DNA from: Rivularia sp. T60_A2020_040
Lineage (GTDB): Bacteria; Cyanobacteriota; Cyanobacteriia; Cyanobacteriales; Nostocaceae
Assembly: GCA_015272215.1 (NCBI GenBank)
Contig: JACYMD010000093.1
Span: 356,678-420,677 of the forward strand
DNA: 64,000 nucleotides
Direction: 5' to 3'
Made by a program: the position numbers and the translations under genes. The notes under the pieces were generated by a model. It made no database searches and was not told the DNA's origin. It saw only the letters and a program-made list of their open reading frames with translations. Of this stretch, positions 9,032 through 18,355 are shown one piece after another; within the stretch, counting starts at the first letter, position 1; each line of letters starts with the position of its first letter.

Positions 9032-10474
9032 CTAACGTGACTGAAAATAATCGCTACCCAAATAACTATCTCCTCCTACGTTTGTATCTACAATGATGCT
9101 ACGTAATAAGGAGTTATATCCTGTAGATTCTTCCCAAACATCTACATTTGCCAACCTGATTGAATATTCTGGGCGGTTGTATAATCTAGATGCAGGGTCT
9201 GGTAAATTCAGAAATACGTCGTATTCTCCAGTCGTAATATTTTCAGGTAAGCCAGCTTCTACATTTACTATATTGCTACTATCCGGTAGCCACCTCCGGG
9301 GATCTTCATTCACCCGCAAATAATATTCTTGGTTGGTTTCACGGTTACGTAAAACTACTTCCAACAAACGTGGATTGTAAGGGCTAGCCCATCCAAGATT
9401 CTCAATTTCAAATTTTGCAATAAACTTACTACCCGGTTTTAAACTGTGAGAAATTTCGGAATTCACTAGACGGAATCGAAACCCTAAACGGCGTTTTATC
9501 TCTTCCATACAACCTTGGTTTCTCCAAGTATCCAAAACACCTTGTTCGTAACGAGAATTTATTGCGCTCCAACGCATCCGTTCTAATTCTTGCAAAGCAT
9601 TATCACAACCGATGTACGGTTGCGCTTCAATCTCAGAGCTACAGCTTTCACCTCCCTGAACTACATACAAATTATCTTGATTAAGAAAATCTTTTTGTTG
9701 CTCTATAATACTTGTGTTTGTACTTTTATAAGTACCGGCATTATCGATACTTGCCAAGAAACAATCGTTTATTGCTCCGGTTCTAGCTCGATTAGAGCCG
9801 TTAAAAGCTTCGGAAGAAGTTAGGGGATTTTCATTATCGTAAATAAGTGTTTTATCATGTGGATAACGTAAAGTCACCATTCTTTCTGATGGAACTACAG
9901 ATAAAATTTTGAACAAGATATCTTTCTTCTCTGTACTGTTTAATAAATCATTTGTTGAACGATTCCACTCACCCCAATATCCAATAAAACCGGAATGAAA
10001 GTATGCAACAACATCGTAGTTTTCCCTAAATATTGGCTCTAACTGTTCCAAGTGAGACAAAATTATATCTTTTGAAGCATCTTCACCACCTCCATTCCAA
10101 TTGTAAGTAAAGCGAATGATTAGCTTAACTCCGGCTTCTCTAGCTGTCTGCAAATCTTCTGATACCAAATTTAAAAAAGACTCAGGTAGGGCTGCAAATT
10201 TATCAGGTATTAGATAAATTCGACGAACTAAACTCAAATTTTCATTTCTAACTTCTTGTAATTCAGAAATTTCTAAAGGAGTAAAAGCTCTATATGGTTC
10301 TGGATTCACCGGGACATAAAATCCCCGTTCTGGATTCGCAAAATTCTCGAAACTTTCGCTATAGTTCGTATTTACTGTCGAAGCATTTAAAGGCATGATA
10401 CGACACCCATAAGCGATACTACTAATCGTTATTAAAGATAAAGTCTTGATCCACTTTTTGAAGCTCTTAATCAT
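9032..10474 (-). CDS. Secreted DUF4874/DUF4832 domain protein
   Basis: A 480-residue protein with a basic, hydrophobic N-terminus (about 1-32) that looks like a signal peptide. AYGC at about 21-24 is only a weak lipobox, so lipid anchoring is doubtful. The mature part begins SFENFANPERGFYVPV, the hallmark of DUF4874, and contains IRFTYNWNGGGEDAS and YFHSGFIGYWGEW, a TIM-barrel-like region. The last part (about 335-460) fits the beta-sandwich DUF4832. Proteins of this type may bind or cut extracellular polysaccharide, but I know of no defined activity. Its place between the dehydratase and the flippase suggests a role in handling the exported polymer. Confidence 0.8.
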   Translation of the reverse strand: MIKSFKKWIKTLSLITISSIAYGCRIMPLNASTVNTNYSESFENFANPERGFYVPVNPEPYRAFTPLEISELQEVRNENLSLVRRIYLIPDKFAALPESFLNLVSEDLQTAREAGVKLIIRFTYNWNGGGEDASKDIILSHLEQLEPIFRENYDVVAYFHSGFIGYWGEWNRSTNDLLNSTEKKDILFKILSVVPSERMVTLRYPHDKTLIYDNENPLTSSEAFNGSNRARTGAINDCFLASIDNAGTYKSTNTSIIEQQKDFLNQDNLYVVQGGESCSSEIEAQPYIGCDNALQELERMRWSAINSRYEQGVLDTWRNQGCMEEIKRRLGFRFRLVNSEISHSLKPGSKFIAKFEIENLGWASPYNPRLLEVVLRNRETNQEYYLRVNEDPRRWLPDSSNIVNVEAGLPENITTGEYDVFLNLPDPASRLYNRPEYSIRLANVDVWEESTGYNSLLRSIIVDTNVGGDSYLGSDYFQSR

Positions 10475-10569
10475 ACCCTTAATATTCTCAAAAACATCTT
10501 GTAAACATGAAAATTTACAAATCTATTAATATCACATTAAGGAGTCCTTTTTTCTGATTTTCTAAATAT

Positions 10570-12627
10570 TTAAGCACTTTTCGGTTCTACTTTTCTTTGG
10601 GTAGCTTCATTAACGTTGTTTGTCACGGAATTACCGTTTGTTAAGCTATACTTCTGCTCCAAATTATCTAAATATTTAGGTTTATATCCCGGCACTAATT
10701 GCTCTAACAAATACATGATTGTATTCGTATCATTTTTATCTCCTGCCTGCCGGAGTGCTTCTACTGAAAGCTTTAAGTTATTCGGTATAATCCGGCTCGA
10801 ATTCTTCACCATAAATAGCTTTTCATGCTCGGTCGGATCGTAAATTTCTCCTTCTATAAACAACTCTTCAAATAGTTTCTCACCTGGTCTTAAGCCTGTA
10901 AAAACTATATCTATATCTTGATTTACTTTGTAACCTGAAAGCCGAATTAATTCTGAGGCTAAATCAACAATTTTTACAGGTTCACCCATGTTGAGCATCA
11001 GTACTTCTCCACCTCTACCCAAAACTGCTGCTTGTAAAACTAGTTGCACTGCTTCGGGAATAGTCATAAAGTAACGACAGATATCTGGATGAGTCACTGT
11101 TACTGGACCACCTGCGGCAATTTGTTTTTTAAAGGTGGGAACAACGCTGCCACGACTACCTAAAACGTTACCAAACCGTACTGCTAAATAAGAGTTACCG
11201 CTTTCTTTGGCTGCTTGTAACACTAACATTTCCGCAACTCTCTTACTCGCACCCATGACGTTGGTGGGATTAACCGCTTTGTCAGTGGAAATCATCACGA
11301 AATGTTTGACGTTACATCGTAGTGCTTCGTCGAGTAAGTTTTTAGTGCCAATTACGTTGTTGCTGATTGCTTCGGGTGAATTCAATTCCATCAAGGGAAC
11401 GTGCTTGTGTGCAGCAGCATGGAAAATTACATCTGGCTGGAATTTATCAAAAGCGTGTCTGAGTCTATCCTTAAAGCGAATATCGGCGATAAATCCTAAA
11501 ACTACAGTCGCGTATTCTTGGGTTTTACTACTGTTTTTTAACTCTTGTACTAGCTGATTTAACTCTTGCTGAATATTGAAAACTGAATTTTCTCCATGTC
11601 CCACCAACATAATTTCTTTGGGGTAACACAAGCAAATTTGACGGCACAATTCGCTACCAATGGAACCACCAGCACCTGTAATCAATACTCTTTTACCTTT
11701 GATAAATTGAGCAACTTTCTCAATCTCTGTCTGCACCGGCTCCCGTCTGAGTAAATCCTCAATCCTCACATCTCGAATGCTGTCCAACCGCACTTTACCA
11801 TTAAGAATTTCATGTATTCCCGGTAAGGTACAGGTTTGTACTCCCGCTGATTTACAAATATTGACGATTTCCCGAATCACTTCTCCCGCAACTGATGGTA
11901 TGGCAATAATTACCTTGTCCACCCTCAAAGGCTGCAATACATCAGGGATTGCATGGCGATCGCCAACTACGTAAATTCCCCGAATCCGGGCGTTTAATTT
12001 GCTTCTATCGTCGTCGATAAATGCTACAGGACAAAATTCCAAACTCCTCTGCATTTCCTGCACCAAGCTGACTCCTGCACTTCCCGCACCGACTATCAGT
12101 ACTCGTTCTCTTTGATGGGGGAATCCAGGATTAAAGGCTGTACGGGAATGTCTGATTCTCTCAACAACTCGAACGCTAAAACGCAAGGCACCAATCAAAA
12201 TTATTGATAGCAATCCATCGATAAATGGTAGCGATCGCGGTAGTCTATCTACTGTCGAAGGTAAAGTAAAATTTACAACGTCAAATAACAGGGTTTGGAT
12301 TACTACCGCAGCCACTATTAACATGGCGACATATGTCAATTCTTCTACACTCGCATAACGCCAGTAACGACGATAAAAACCAAAGCTATAAAGTACACCA
12401 ATTTTTACGATCAAAAACAATAATGTTGCCTTTACTAAATCGGATATGTAGGATTGAAGAGCTAAATCACCATCAAAACGCAATATCAACGCTAAAAGCG
12501 GCGTGATGGCAAACACAATCACATCAAAAATCAATAAATGGCGGTTTCTGAGCTTCAATAATTTACTCAACAAAATTTTTGTTGATTTATCAATTAGCCA
12601 ATGAGAAACCATGAACAAACTATTCAT
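10570..12627 (-). CDS. FlaA1/CapD/PglF-type nucleotide-sugar 4,6-dehydratase, membrane-bound
   Basis: The protein (685 residues from Met at 12627) has four N-terminal membrane helices and a first nucleotide-binding fold (VLIVGAGSAGVSLVQEM). The catalytic extended SDR domain carries ITGAGGSIGSELCRQI, HAAAHKHVPLMEL, STDKAVNPTNVMGASKR and VRFGNVLGSRGSVVP. MGASK replaces the usual YxxxK, as in PglF and FlaA1. These enzymes convert UDP-GlcNAc to a 4-keto-6-deoxy sugar, sometimes with C5 epimerisation. It is the first gene of the polysaccharide operon. The frame stays open to a TTG at 12681. I prefer the ATG at 12627, preceded by AGGAGA, and Met at 12612 is another option. Confidence 0.9.
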   Translation of the reverse strand: MNSLFMVSHWLIDKSTKILLSKLLKLRNRHLLIFDVIVFAITPLLALILRFDGDLALQSYISDLVKATLLFLIVKIGVLYSFGFYRRYWRYASVEELTYVAMLIVAAVVIQTLLFDVVNFTLPSTVDRLPRSLPFIDGLLSIILIGALRFSVRVVERIRHSRTAFNPGFPHQRERVLIVGAGSAGVSLVQEMQRSLEFCPVAFIDDDRSKLNARIRGIYVVGDRHAIPDVLQPLRVDKVIIAIPSVAGEVIREIVNICKSAGVQTCTLPGIHEILNGKVRLDSIRDVRIEDLLRREPVQTEIEKVAQFIKGKRVLITGAGGSIGSELCRQICLCYPKEIMLVGHGENSVFNIQQELNQLVQELKNSSKTQEYATVVLGFIADIRFKDRLRHAFDKFQPDVIFHAAAHKHVPLMELNSPEAISNNVIGTKNLLDEALRCNVKHFVMISTDKAVNPTNVMGASKRVAEMLVLQAAKESGNSYLAVRFGNVLGSRGSVVPTFKKQIAAGGPVTVTHPDICRYFMTIPEAVQLVLQAAVLGRGGEVLMLNMGEPVKIVDLASELIRLSGYKVNQDIDIVFTGLRPGEKLFEELFIEGEIYDPTEHEKLFMVKNSSRIIPNNLKLSVEALRQAGDKNDTNTIMYLLEQLVPGYKPKYLDNLEQKYSLTNGNSVTNNVNEATQRKVEPKSA

Positions 12628-13483
12628 CGCGAAGAATATCTCCTGGGAAATCTGCAACAAACATACCCTTGAATACAGCAATCAGGGCGTTAATAACTAA
12701 TGCAATTAATCTTGATTGTTCCCACGGACTATTAAAATAAACCGATGAAACAATCATCAATAGACAAAAGTAATTTAAAAATTTAGTAACTCGATTGAAT
12801 TTAACCTCAAAATCACTATCGATACTAAAAAATCGGTTTGATTAATTCTCTAAAAGCTTTTGCTTAAGGTGCTAAATACATTACTTCTCCTAGTTAACCA
12901 ATATCATTAAATATCTACAAATCAAGCACTTTTATGCACCAAATAAAAAGCACTCATGTAAATTAATCCTCTTAAATAGACTGTTTGGAGTAGTTGGGAG
13001 TAATTATTATATAGGGGTTTCTATAGCAGTTGAATAAGTAATTTCCAAACTCCTACTTGCAATTTGATTTTTCCCTAAAGGCAATGTATTAATTGTGGCA
13101 AACAAATCAATCAAATATTATGCAAAATTATTAACTTACTATGTTTTATACCAAGTTAACTTAATATTTTTGCGTTGATTATTTCGTTTTCCTCAAACTT
13201 TAACATTACAATTTTGCACCAAAAAATGTTCTATAAAATTAATCTTGCTCCAACCACGTTTTACTCAGCGGCCACCAATAGTCACACTTAAGACTCTATA
13301 CAAACAGCTTTAAGACTCTAGCAAGTAAAAATTGTTAAAAATTAATACTTGCTGTAATCTATCTAACTGTTTTTTTCTCTCAATATAATATTTAACAGTT
13401 TTTATCAGTTAATTCATGCCAAATTGGCATTAATTTGATGCTTTCGTAAATCGAGTGACAATTTTTTATGGAGATACTTTCAC
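12628..13483. other. Long non-coding spacer upstream of the polysaccharide operon
   Basis: About 850 bp of AT-rich DNA lie between the dehydratase start and the end of ilvN. I find no convincing ORF, tRNA or strong terminator. The operon promoter is expected here on the minus strand, but no specific -10/-35 pair is clear enough to call. The region is long for a simple promoter and could hold an operator or small RNA that I cannot recognise. Confidence 0.4.
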
Positions 13484-14002
13484 CTAAACCTTAGCTTGCA
13501 AAGATTTGAGCCATTCTGTATTTACACCAGACTCGCGAGTTAAGGCAATTCTTCCAGTACGGGCAATTTCTCGTAAACCAAACTTTTGCAATACCTGAAC
13601 GATCGCCACTATTTTTCCTGGATCTCCGACAACTTCCACGGTTAGGGAATCTTCTGCAACATCTACGACTCGTGCGCGAAAAATCTGAGCTAATTCAACG
13701 ATTTCGGAACGATTGCTGCTAGTAGCATTTACTTTGATTAACATTAACTCTCGTTCTACACAAGGAATTTCAGTAATGTCCTGAACTTTAAGAACATTAA
13801 TCAACTTGTATAATTGCTTAGTAAGTTGTTCAATGATACGATCATCGCCAGGTACAACCATGGTAATTCGAGAAATTCCTGATTGCTCGGCGGGGCCTAC
13901 CGCAAGACTTTCAATATTAAAGCCGCGACGAGCAAATAAACTAGCAATACGCGAGAGAACTCCCGCTTCATCTTCTACAAGTACCGAAAGCGTATGTTTC
14001 AT
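13484..14002 (-). CDS. ilvN: Acetolactate synthase small (regulatory) subunit
   Basis: The 172-residue protein has an N-terminal ACT domain (about 2-76) beginning [20 protein letters not shown], with [14 protein letters not shown] and [12 protein letters not shown]. The C-terminal regulatory domain contains ELMLIKVNA and [19 protein letters not shown]. It is the valine-sensing subunit that activates the catalytic subunit of acetolactate synthase in branched-chain amino acid synthesis. Length and motifs match cyanobacterial and enterobacterial IlvH/IlvN throughout. The large subunit gene is not nearby. The gene stands alone between long spacers, and the repeat-rich segment upstream probably contains its promoter. 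Confidence 0.96.
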   Translation of the reverse strand: MKHTLSVLVEDEAGVLSRIASLFARRGFNIESLAVGPAEQSGISRITMVVPGDDRIIEQLTKQLYKLINVLKVQDITEIPCVERELMLIKVNATSSNRSEIVELAQIFRARVVDVAEDSLTVEVVGDPGKIVAIVQVLQKFGLREIARTGRIALTRESGVNTEWLKSLQAKV

Positions 14003-14008
14003 CGTATC

Positions 14009-14030
14009 AGGGAATAGGGAATAGGGAATA
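14009..14030. repeat. Heptameric tandem repeat (AGGGAAT)n
   Basis: Three copies of AGGGAAT follow each other just upstream of ilvN. This is the reverse complement of the ATTCCCT array at 27234-27289. Short tandem heptamers of this kind are known from heterocystous cyanobacterial genomes. Confidence 0.8.
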
Positions 14031-14125
14031 TAGTGGTTTTCACTTGGGTGAAATACAAATTTTACCTCACCCCGCCCTCTTAACCCCTCTCCTTAGCAAG
14101 GAGAGGGGAAGGGGGTGAGGTTTTA
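14031..14125. repeat. Dispersed palindromic repeat, copy A of an inverted pair
   Basis: The first 48 bases (14031-14078) recur in inverted orientation at 16601-16648 with two mismatches. They are followed by a hairpin with arms CCCCTCTCCTT and AAGGAGAGGGG around loop AGC (about 14084-14108). Outside it lie CCTCACCCC and GGGGTGAGG arms, so the unit can fold into a long stem. It lies downstream of the DUF255 gene and upstream of ilvN, both on the minus strand. Confidence 0.75.
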
Positions 14126-14225
14126 GTGTATTGGACTCAACTGAAATTTGCTATAGGTAATAGTAAACAGTGAGTAATGATTAAATTAGATTATAGTTTT
14201 GGGGGGACGGATGTCAAAGGTTAAG

Positions 14226-14332
14226 AGGATTTTGGATTTTAGATTTTGGATTTTAGATTAATCTCCCCATCCCAAAAGTCCCGAAAGTCCCGAAAGTCCC
14301 GAAAGTCTCCCCATCCCGAAAGTCCTAATCTC
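14226..14332. repeat. Low-complexity tandem repeats next to the DUF255 gene
   Basis: Two short arrays abut. One is a TTTTGGATTTTAGA-type repeat (about 14229-14260). The other is a run of CCCGAAAGT units (about 14278-14325), interrupted by TCTCCCCATC. The second array runs into the 3' end of the DUF255 gene. No coding role is apparent. Confidence 0.7.
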
Positions 14333-16397
14333 CTCTCTTATAACTAGAAACTACTTGCTGCAATAATTGCTCTTCACTTTGTGCGGGTGCGAGACATTTT
14401 AATCCTTGACAAACTAAGCCGATGCTATTTTGTGGTAAATCGGATACTTCTACAAATGCAGCAACAGGTAAAAATTGAGATATTAACGAGTTGATCCGCT
14501 GTTTCACGGTACGAATTAAGGTACAGTTTCTATACCAATCTAAAGCTAGAAATAAACTTGGACAAGCTTGAGGTGTACTGTTCATGACGTTGCGAAAAGC
14601 AATTAAACCTTGTTCTGCTAAATTCAAATATTGAAGATTATCTGTCACTAAAGTTAGTCGTACTAAATTAGATAAAGCGATTCCGTTAGCAGCAGGTGTA
14701 GCATTATCTACATAACTGCGTTCTCGAATAATCAATTCTTGACTGGCATGACTTGCAGTATTAAAGTAACCATATAATTCGATGCTCCAGAGATATTCGT
14801 TAAATTCATCTTGGAGGGCAATTGCTTTTTCTAACCAGAAGGAAGATTGGTTTTGGGTTTTTAAAGAAGCTTGATGTAAATCTAACAAAGCTTTGATAAA
14901 TAAAGCATAATCTTCGGATTGAGCTAAAATGCTCGGTTCTCCTTGGTAATTGAGCCGATGAAATCTTCCATCAACAAATTGATGATCTAAAATAAACTTG
15001 GTTGCTTGAGTTGCCAATTCCAGATATTTTGGTTCCGAAAATACTGCATAAGCTCTTGCTAAACCGGAAATCATTAAACTATTCCAAGCTACAATCATCT
15101 TAGTATCTGTAACTGCTGGAATACGACCTTGCCAATTATCGGATTTTGCTTGTTCGTTATTGCTTGCGGGAGGAAAAGTTTGTAATTCCCTACTGTTGTT
15201 ACCGTAACGAGCAACAAACAATTTTTCTAATATAGCTTCAATCGAATCGCTTAATTGCTCCGAGTTAAGTCTTTGTAAAACATTTTGACCATCAAAATTA
15301 CCGTTTCGTGTAACTGTAAAATTTTGTTGCAGTTCGGTTAATTCTTGTGAAGTGAGCAACTGTTCTAATTCACTGTAACTCCAAACGTAAAATGCTCCTT
15401 CTTCAGGTTCCAAATCTTCCTGGGTAATAAAACTATCAGCATCTTGAGCAGCATAGAAATAACCTTGGGGTGCCGTCATTTCGCGTTGCAGCCATTGTAC
15501 AGTTTTAGCGATCGCTCTTTTAAAACTTGGTTGTTCGATTCCTGCACTCCACAAGTTAGCCAAATATTCGACTATCTGACCGTTATCATAAAGCATCTTC
15601 TCGAAATGAGGTACAGTCCAAGTTGGATCGACTGTATAACGATGAAAACCACCAGCAACATGGTCAAAAATTCCACCGAGGGCTAAATCTAATCCCCGTT
15701 GAGTACAAATTTGTTTGCCATCGTATCTCGATGTAAAATCAAATCTGCTTCCTTGTAATGCCATCTGTGCATAAGGGATCATCGGAAAACTATTACCCTG
15801 CGGATTGGGACTGATGATTCCGGTAAAAGTTTCCCAAGCTTTTTGTAATAGCTGATTATCTTGTGTTTCTGCTACAGTTTCGGTTTGCAATACCGCAGAG
15901 GTGAGCAGCGATTCTAAAATAACTGCTTTACGTTGTTGTAAATCTTGTTTTTCGGTATCGTAATAATGGCGAATTGCTTTCAATACCTGTAAAAATCCGG
16001 GACGACCATAACGTTCTTCTACAGGGAAATAGGTACCCGCGTAGAATGGTACTAAATCATCAGGAGAAAGAAAAACATTTAAAGGCCAACCACCTTGACC
16101 GCTCATCATTTGTAAAGCTTGCATATAAATGCTATCAATATCTGGTCTTTCTTCGCGATCGACTTTAATCGGTAGAAAATTAGCATTCATATACTCAGCT
16201 ATTGGCAAATTGGAAAAAGCTTCCCCCTCCATTACGGTACACCAGTGGCAGCTTGAATAACCAATAGAAAGAAATATGGGTTTATTTTGCGACTTAGCTG
16301 TAGAGATTGCTTCATCACACCAACTCCACCAATCAATCGGGTTTTCCGCGTGTTTGCGGAGGTAAAGACTTTGAGCAAAAGCAAGACGATTAGTCAT
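14325..16397 (-). CDS. Thioredoxin-fold DUF255 / SSP411 (YyaL-like) protein
   Basis: A 690-residue protein of the YyaL/spermatogenesis-associated protein 20 family. The N-terminal thioredoxin-like domain (about 1-165) contains HAENPIDWWSW, SCHWCTVMEGEAF with Cys50 and Cys53, and VDREERPDID. After it comes GGWPLNVFLSPD. The remainder is a six-hairpin-glycosidase-like helical barrel with FHRYTVDPTWTVPHFEKMLYD and MIVAWNSLMISGLARA. The biochemical role of the family is poorly defined: a redox or folding function and a sugar-processing function have both been proposed. It is a single gene flanked by an inverted pair of dispersed repeats. Length is normal and no frameshift is seen. Confidence 0.92.
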   Translation of the reverse strand: MTNRLAFAQSLYLRKHAENPIDWWSWCDEAISTAKSQNKPIFLSIGYSSCHWCTVMEGEAFSNLPIAEYMNANFLPIKVDREERPDIDSIYMQALQMMSGQGGWPLNVFLSPDDLVPFYAGTYFPVEERYGRPGFLQVLKAIRHYYDTEKQDLQQRKAVILESLLTSAVLQTETVAETQDNQLLQKAWETFTGIISPNPQGNSFPMIPYAQMALQGSRFDFTSRYDGKQICTQRGLDLALGGIFDHVAGGFHRYTVDPTWTVPHFEKMLYDNGQIVEYLANLWSAGIEQPSFKRAIAKTVQWLQREMTAPQGYFYAAQDADSFITQEDLEPEEGAFYVWSYSELEQLLTSQELTELQQNFTVTRNGNFDGQNVLQRLNSEQLSDSIEAILEKLFVARYGNNSRELQTFPPASNNEQAKSDNWQGRIPAVTDTKMIVAWNSLMISGLARAYAVFSEPKYLELATQATKFILDHQFVDGRFHRLNYQGEPSILAQSEDYALFIKALLDLHQASLKTQNQSSFWLEKAIALQDEFNEYLWSIELYGYFNTASHASQELIIRERSYVDNATPAANGIALSNLVRLTLVTDNLQYLNLAEQGLIAFRNVMNSTPQACPSLFLALDWYRNCTLIRTVKQRINSLISQFLPVAAFVEVSDLPQNSIGLVCQGLKCLAPAQSEEQLLQQVVSSYKRGD

Positions 16398-16600
16398 GAG
16401 TCCAAAAATATGAAGAGCCTTTTAAGCTCAGTTTATCGTTTTATTCATCTGGAGAACCTACTGGTAAATTATTAAAATCAATCATCACAATTAATATTTT
16501 TCGTGGATTGAGAAGTCGGATTTTTACAATAATTGTCTTGTCTAATAGATACAGCAGGGGAGCAACAAGTAAATCAAGTATACCCCTGCTTTCCTTAATA

Positions 16601-16648
16601 AGGGCGGGGTGAGGTAAAATTTGTATTGCACCCAAGTGAAAACCGCTA
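16601..16648. repeat. Dispersed repeat, copy B of the inverted pair
   Basis: This 48-base segment is the reverse complement of 14031-14078 with two substitutions. The two copies face each other across the DUF255 gene, about 2.5 kb apart. The hairpin part of copy A is not present here. Confidence 0.85.
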
Positions 16649-16664
16649 TGTATTATAAAGCAAT

Positions 16665-16692
16665 GCGTGGGATGGGCATCCCTGCCCGTCCG
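16665..16692. repeat. GGGCATCC-type palindromic repeat
   Basis: The sequence GGGATGGGCATCCCTGCCCG and its continuation form overlapping short palindromes. Related forms occur at 37401-37417 and, in reverse orientation, at about 57089-57114. It is a small dispersed repeat without coding content. Confidence 0.65.
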
Positions 16693-17532
16693 AATCTGCC
16701 TCATAAAGCTGATCGCGTCTCTACATTTTTAATTCATACCACGATTCAGCAATGCCTAGCTTTTTAATACTTACACTAAATATTTAAGTATAATAATTCA
16801 TAACTTAATCAAAACTTTATAAAAAGGTGGTAAAAATAAAGTAAATTTGATTATTTTGTTCAGTAAAAAGATATATGTTATACGTAAATGTAAATAATCT
16901 TGATTAAAATTTAGATTATGACAAAATAAAAAAAGTTGAGGTAAAAGATATTTTAATAAGTAGGACAACTAAAATAGCATTTTAGAAAAGTTGAGTCCAT
17001 GAAAGCCTGTTTAATAATTAATGCTTAACTTGAGAAAATTTGTTTATATTATTAAGAGGTGAAATTTTTCATCAAAAAACGATTTACTATAGAAGTTAAA
17101 AATTGATTAATACAAAGTAATTCATAAGTTATTTCGGTTATCAACTTGATATACAAGTTTTTCGACAATTATCTGGATTATTAACCCACTTAATCAATTA
17201 TTTATCATCATAAATCAACTTGTTTCTTATTCATGCAGTATCTTCTACAGGTGTTTTTACAACTGTAATTATACTCCCTGGAAATAAGATATATTATTTT
17301 CAGTAAACTGTTTTTGAATATTTTGAATATAAATCAAATATTTACTACTTGTGAAATTAGTTTTATTTATATGTGATCAACAATAGTTTTATCCTATTAA
17401 TTTATTGATTAGACAAATAATTGCTAAAAATAAATTAACATCTTGCTTGATAAAATTAATCACCAAGTTGAGAAAAACAAACTAAACTAGCAGTAAAATC
17501 TTCAAAACCTCAAAACCTCAAACTATATAGTC

Positions 17533-18249
17533 ATGAAAAAATCTCATTCAAAAATCAATCGTCTGCAAGAAGTTTTAGTTACTGGTTTAATCGGAGAACT
17601 TCCTGCGATTGCTTTAGGACCAAAATTAAGAAACCTGATATATCGAAGCATATTAGCTCAGATGGGTAAATCAGTTTACATCCAAAATGGTGTTGAACTT
17701 TTAGGTGCTTGCAATATAAAACTTGGGAGTGGAGTACATCTTTTTAAAGGAGTTCGTATAGATGGTTTGGGGCATGAAAATAATCAGATTATTTTAGAAG
17801 AAGGAGTTGCTGTTGAACGTAACGTTGACATTGGTGCTTTAGACAACACACAAGTGCATATTGACAAAGGTACATTTATTGGTGTTGGTGTTTGTATTGC
17901 TGGACCAGGAAACATTAAGATTGGTAAACGTTGTTTAATTGCAGCTCATACTGGAATCTTTGGTAATAACCATATCTATACAGATCCATTAAAATGTATT
18001 GCCGATCAAGGAGTGATTCGTAAAGGAATTACCATCGAAGATGATTGCTGGTTGGGACACAATGTCACGGTAACAGATGGAGTCACTATTGGTAAAGGCA
18101 GCGTAATTGGAGCGGGTGCAGTAGTTACTAAAGATATTCCTGCTTATTCAATAGCTGTGGGTATACCAGCGCGAGTGATTAAAACTCGTCTTCCCGAAGA
18201 ATCGATAAACCCTCAAGAATTAGAAGTGATGTCAGCTAATTCTAGATAA
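17533..18249 (+). CDS. Left-handed beta-helix (hexapeptide) acyltransferase
   Basis: A 238-residue protein with a short helical N-terminus (about 1-45) and then hexapeptide repeats. These include IKLGSGVHLFKGVRID, CIAGPGNIKIGKRCLIAAH, FGNNHIYTDP (probable catalytic His and substrate loop) and the C-terminal block DDCWLGHNVTVTDGVTIGKG with VIGAGAVVTKDIPAYSIAVG. This is the WcaF/maltose O-acetyltransferase-like group using acetyl-CoA. A sugar hydroxyl or amine acceptor is likely, and polysaccharide O-acetylation is a reasonable inference given the nearby EPS cluster. It is followed 106 bp later by a close paralog. Confidence 0.85.
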   Translation: MKKSHSKINRLQEVLVTGLIGELPAIALGPKLRNLIYRSILAQMGKSVYIQNGVELLGACNIKLGSGVHLFKGVRIDGLGHENNQIILEEGVAVERNVDIGALDNTQVHIDKGTFIGVGVCIAGPGNIKIGKRCLIAAHTGIFGNNHIYTDPLKCIADQGVIRKGITIEDDCWLGHNVTVTDGVTIGKGSVIGAGAVVTKDIPAYSIAVGIPARVIKTRLPEESINPQELEVMSANSR

Positions 18250-18355
18250 AATCGCAATTCAGCTAGGGACAACTTCTAATTTTATCGCCACAGAGTAAGT
18301 CTTGAAATTAGTTCGAGTATTGCAGATTTTTTACACAAATCAGGGAAATATAATT

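Larger units (their letters stand above)
16398..17532. other. Long spacer between divergent genes, with repeats at its left end
   Basis: About 1.1 kb separates the DUF255 gene (minus) from the first acyltransferase (plus). The left 300 bp hold repeat copies described separately. The right 800 bp are very AT-rich with no ORF, tRNA or strong hairpin. Promoters for both flanking genes must lie here. An 87-codon frame at 16441-16704 runs through the repeats and is not supported as a gene. Confidence 0.5.

Noticed and set aside
16441..16704. 87-codon minus-strand frame upstream of the DUF255 gene
   Set aside because: It runs through two dispersed repeat copies and has no protein-like motif or ribosome-binding site.
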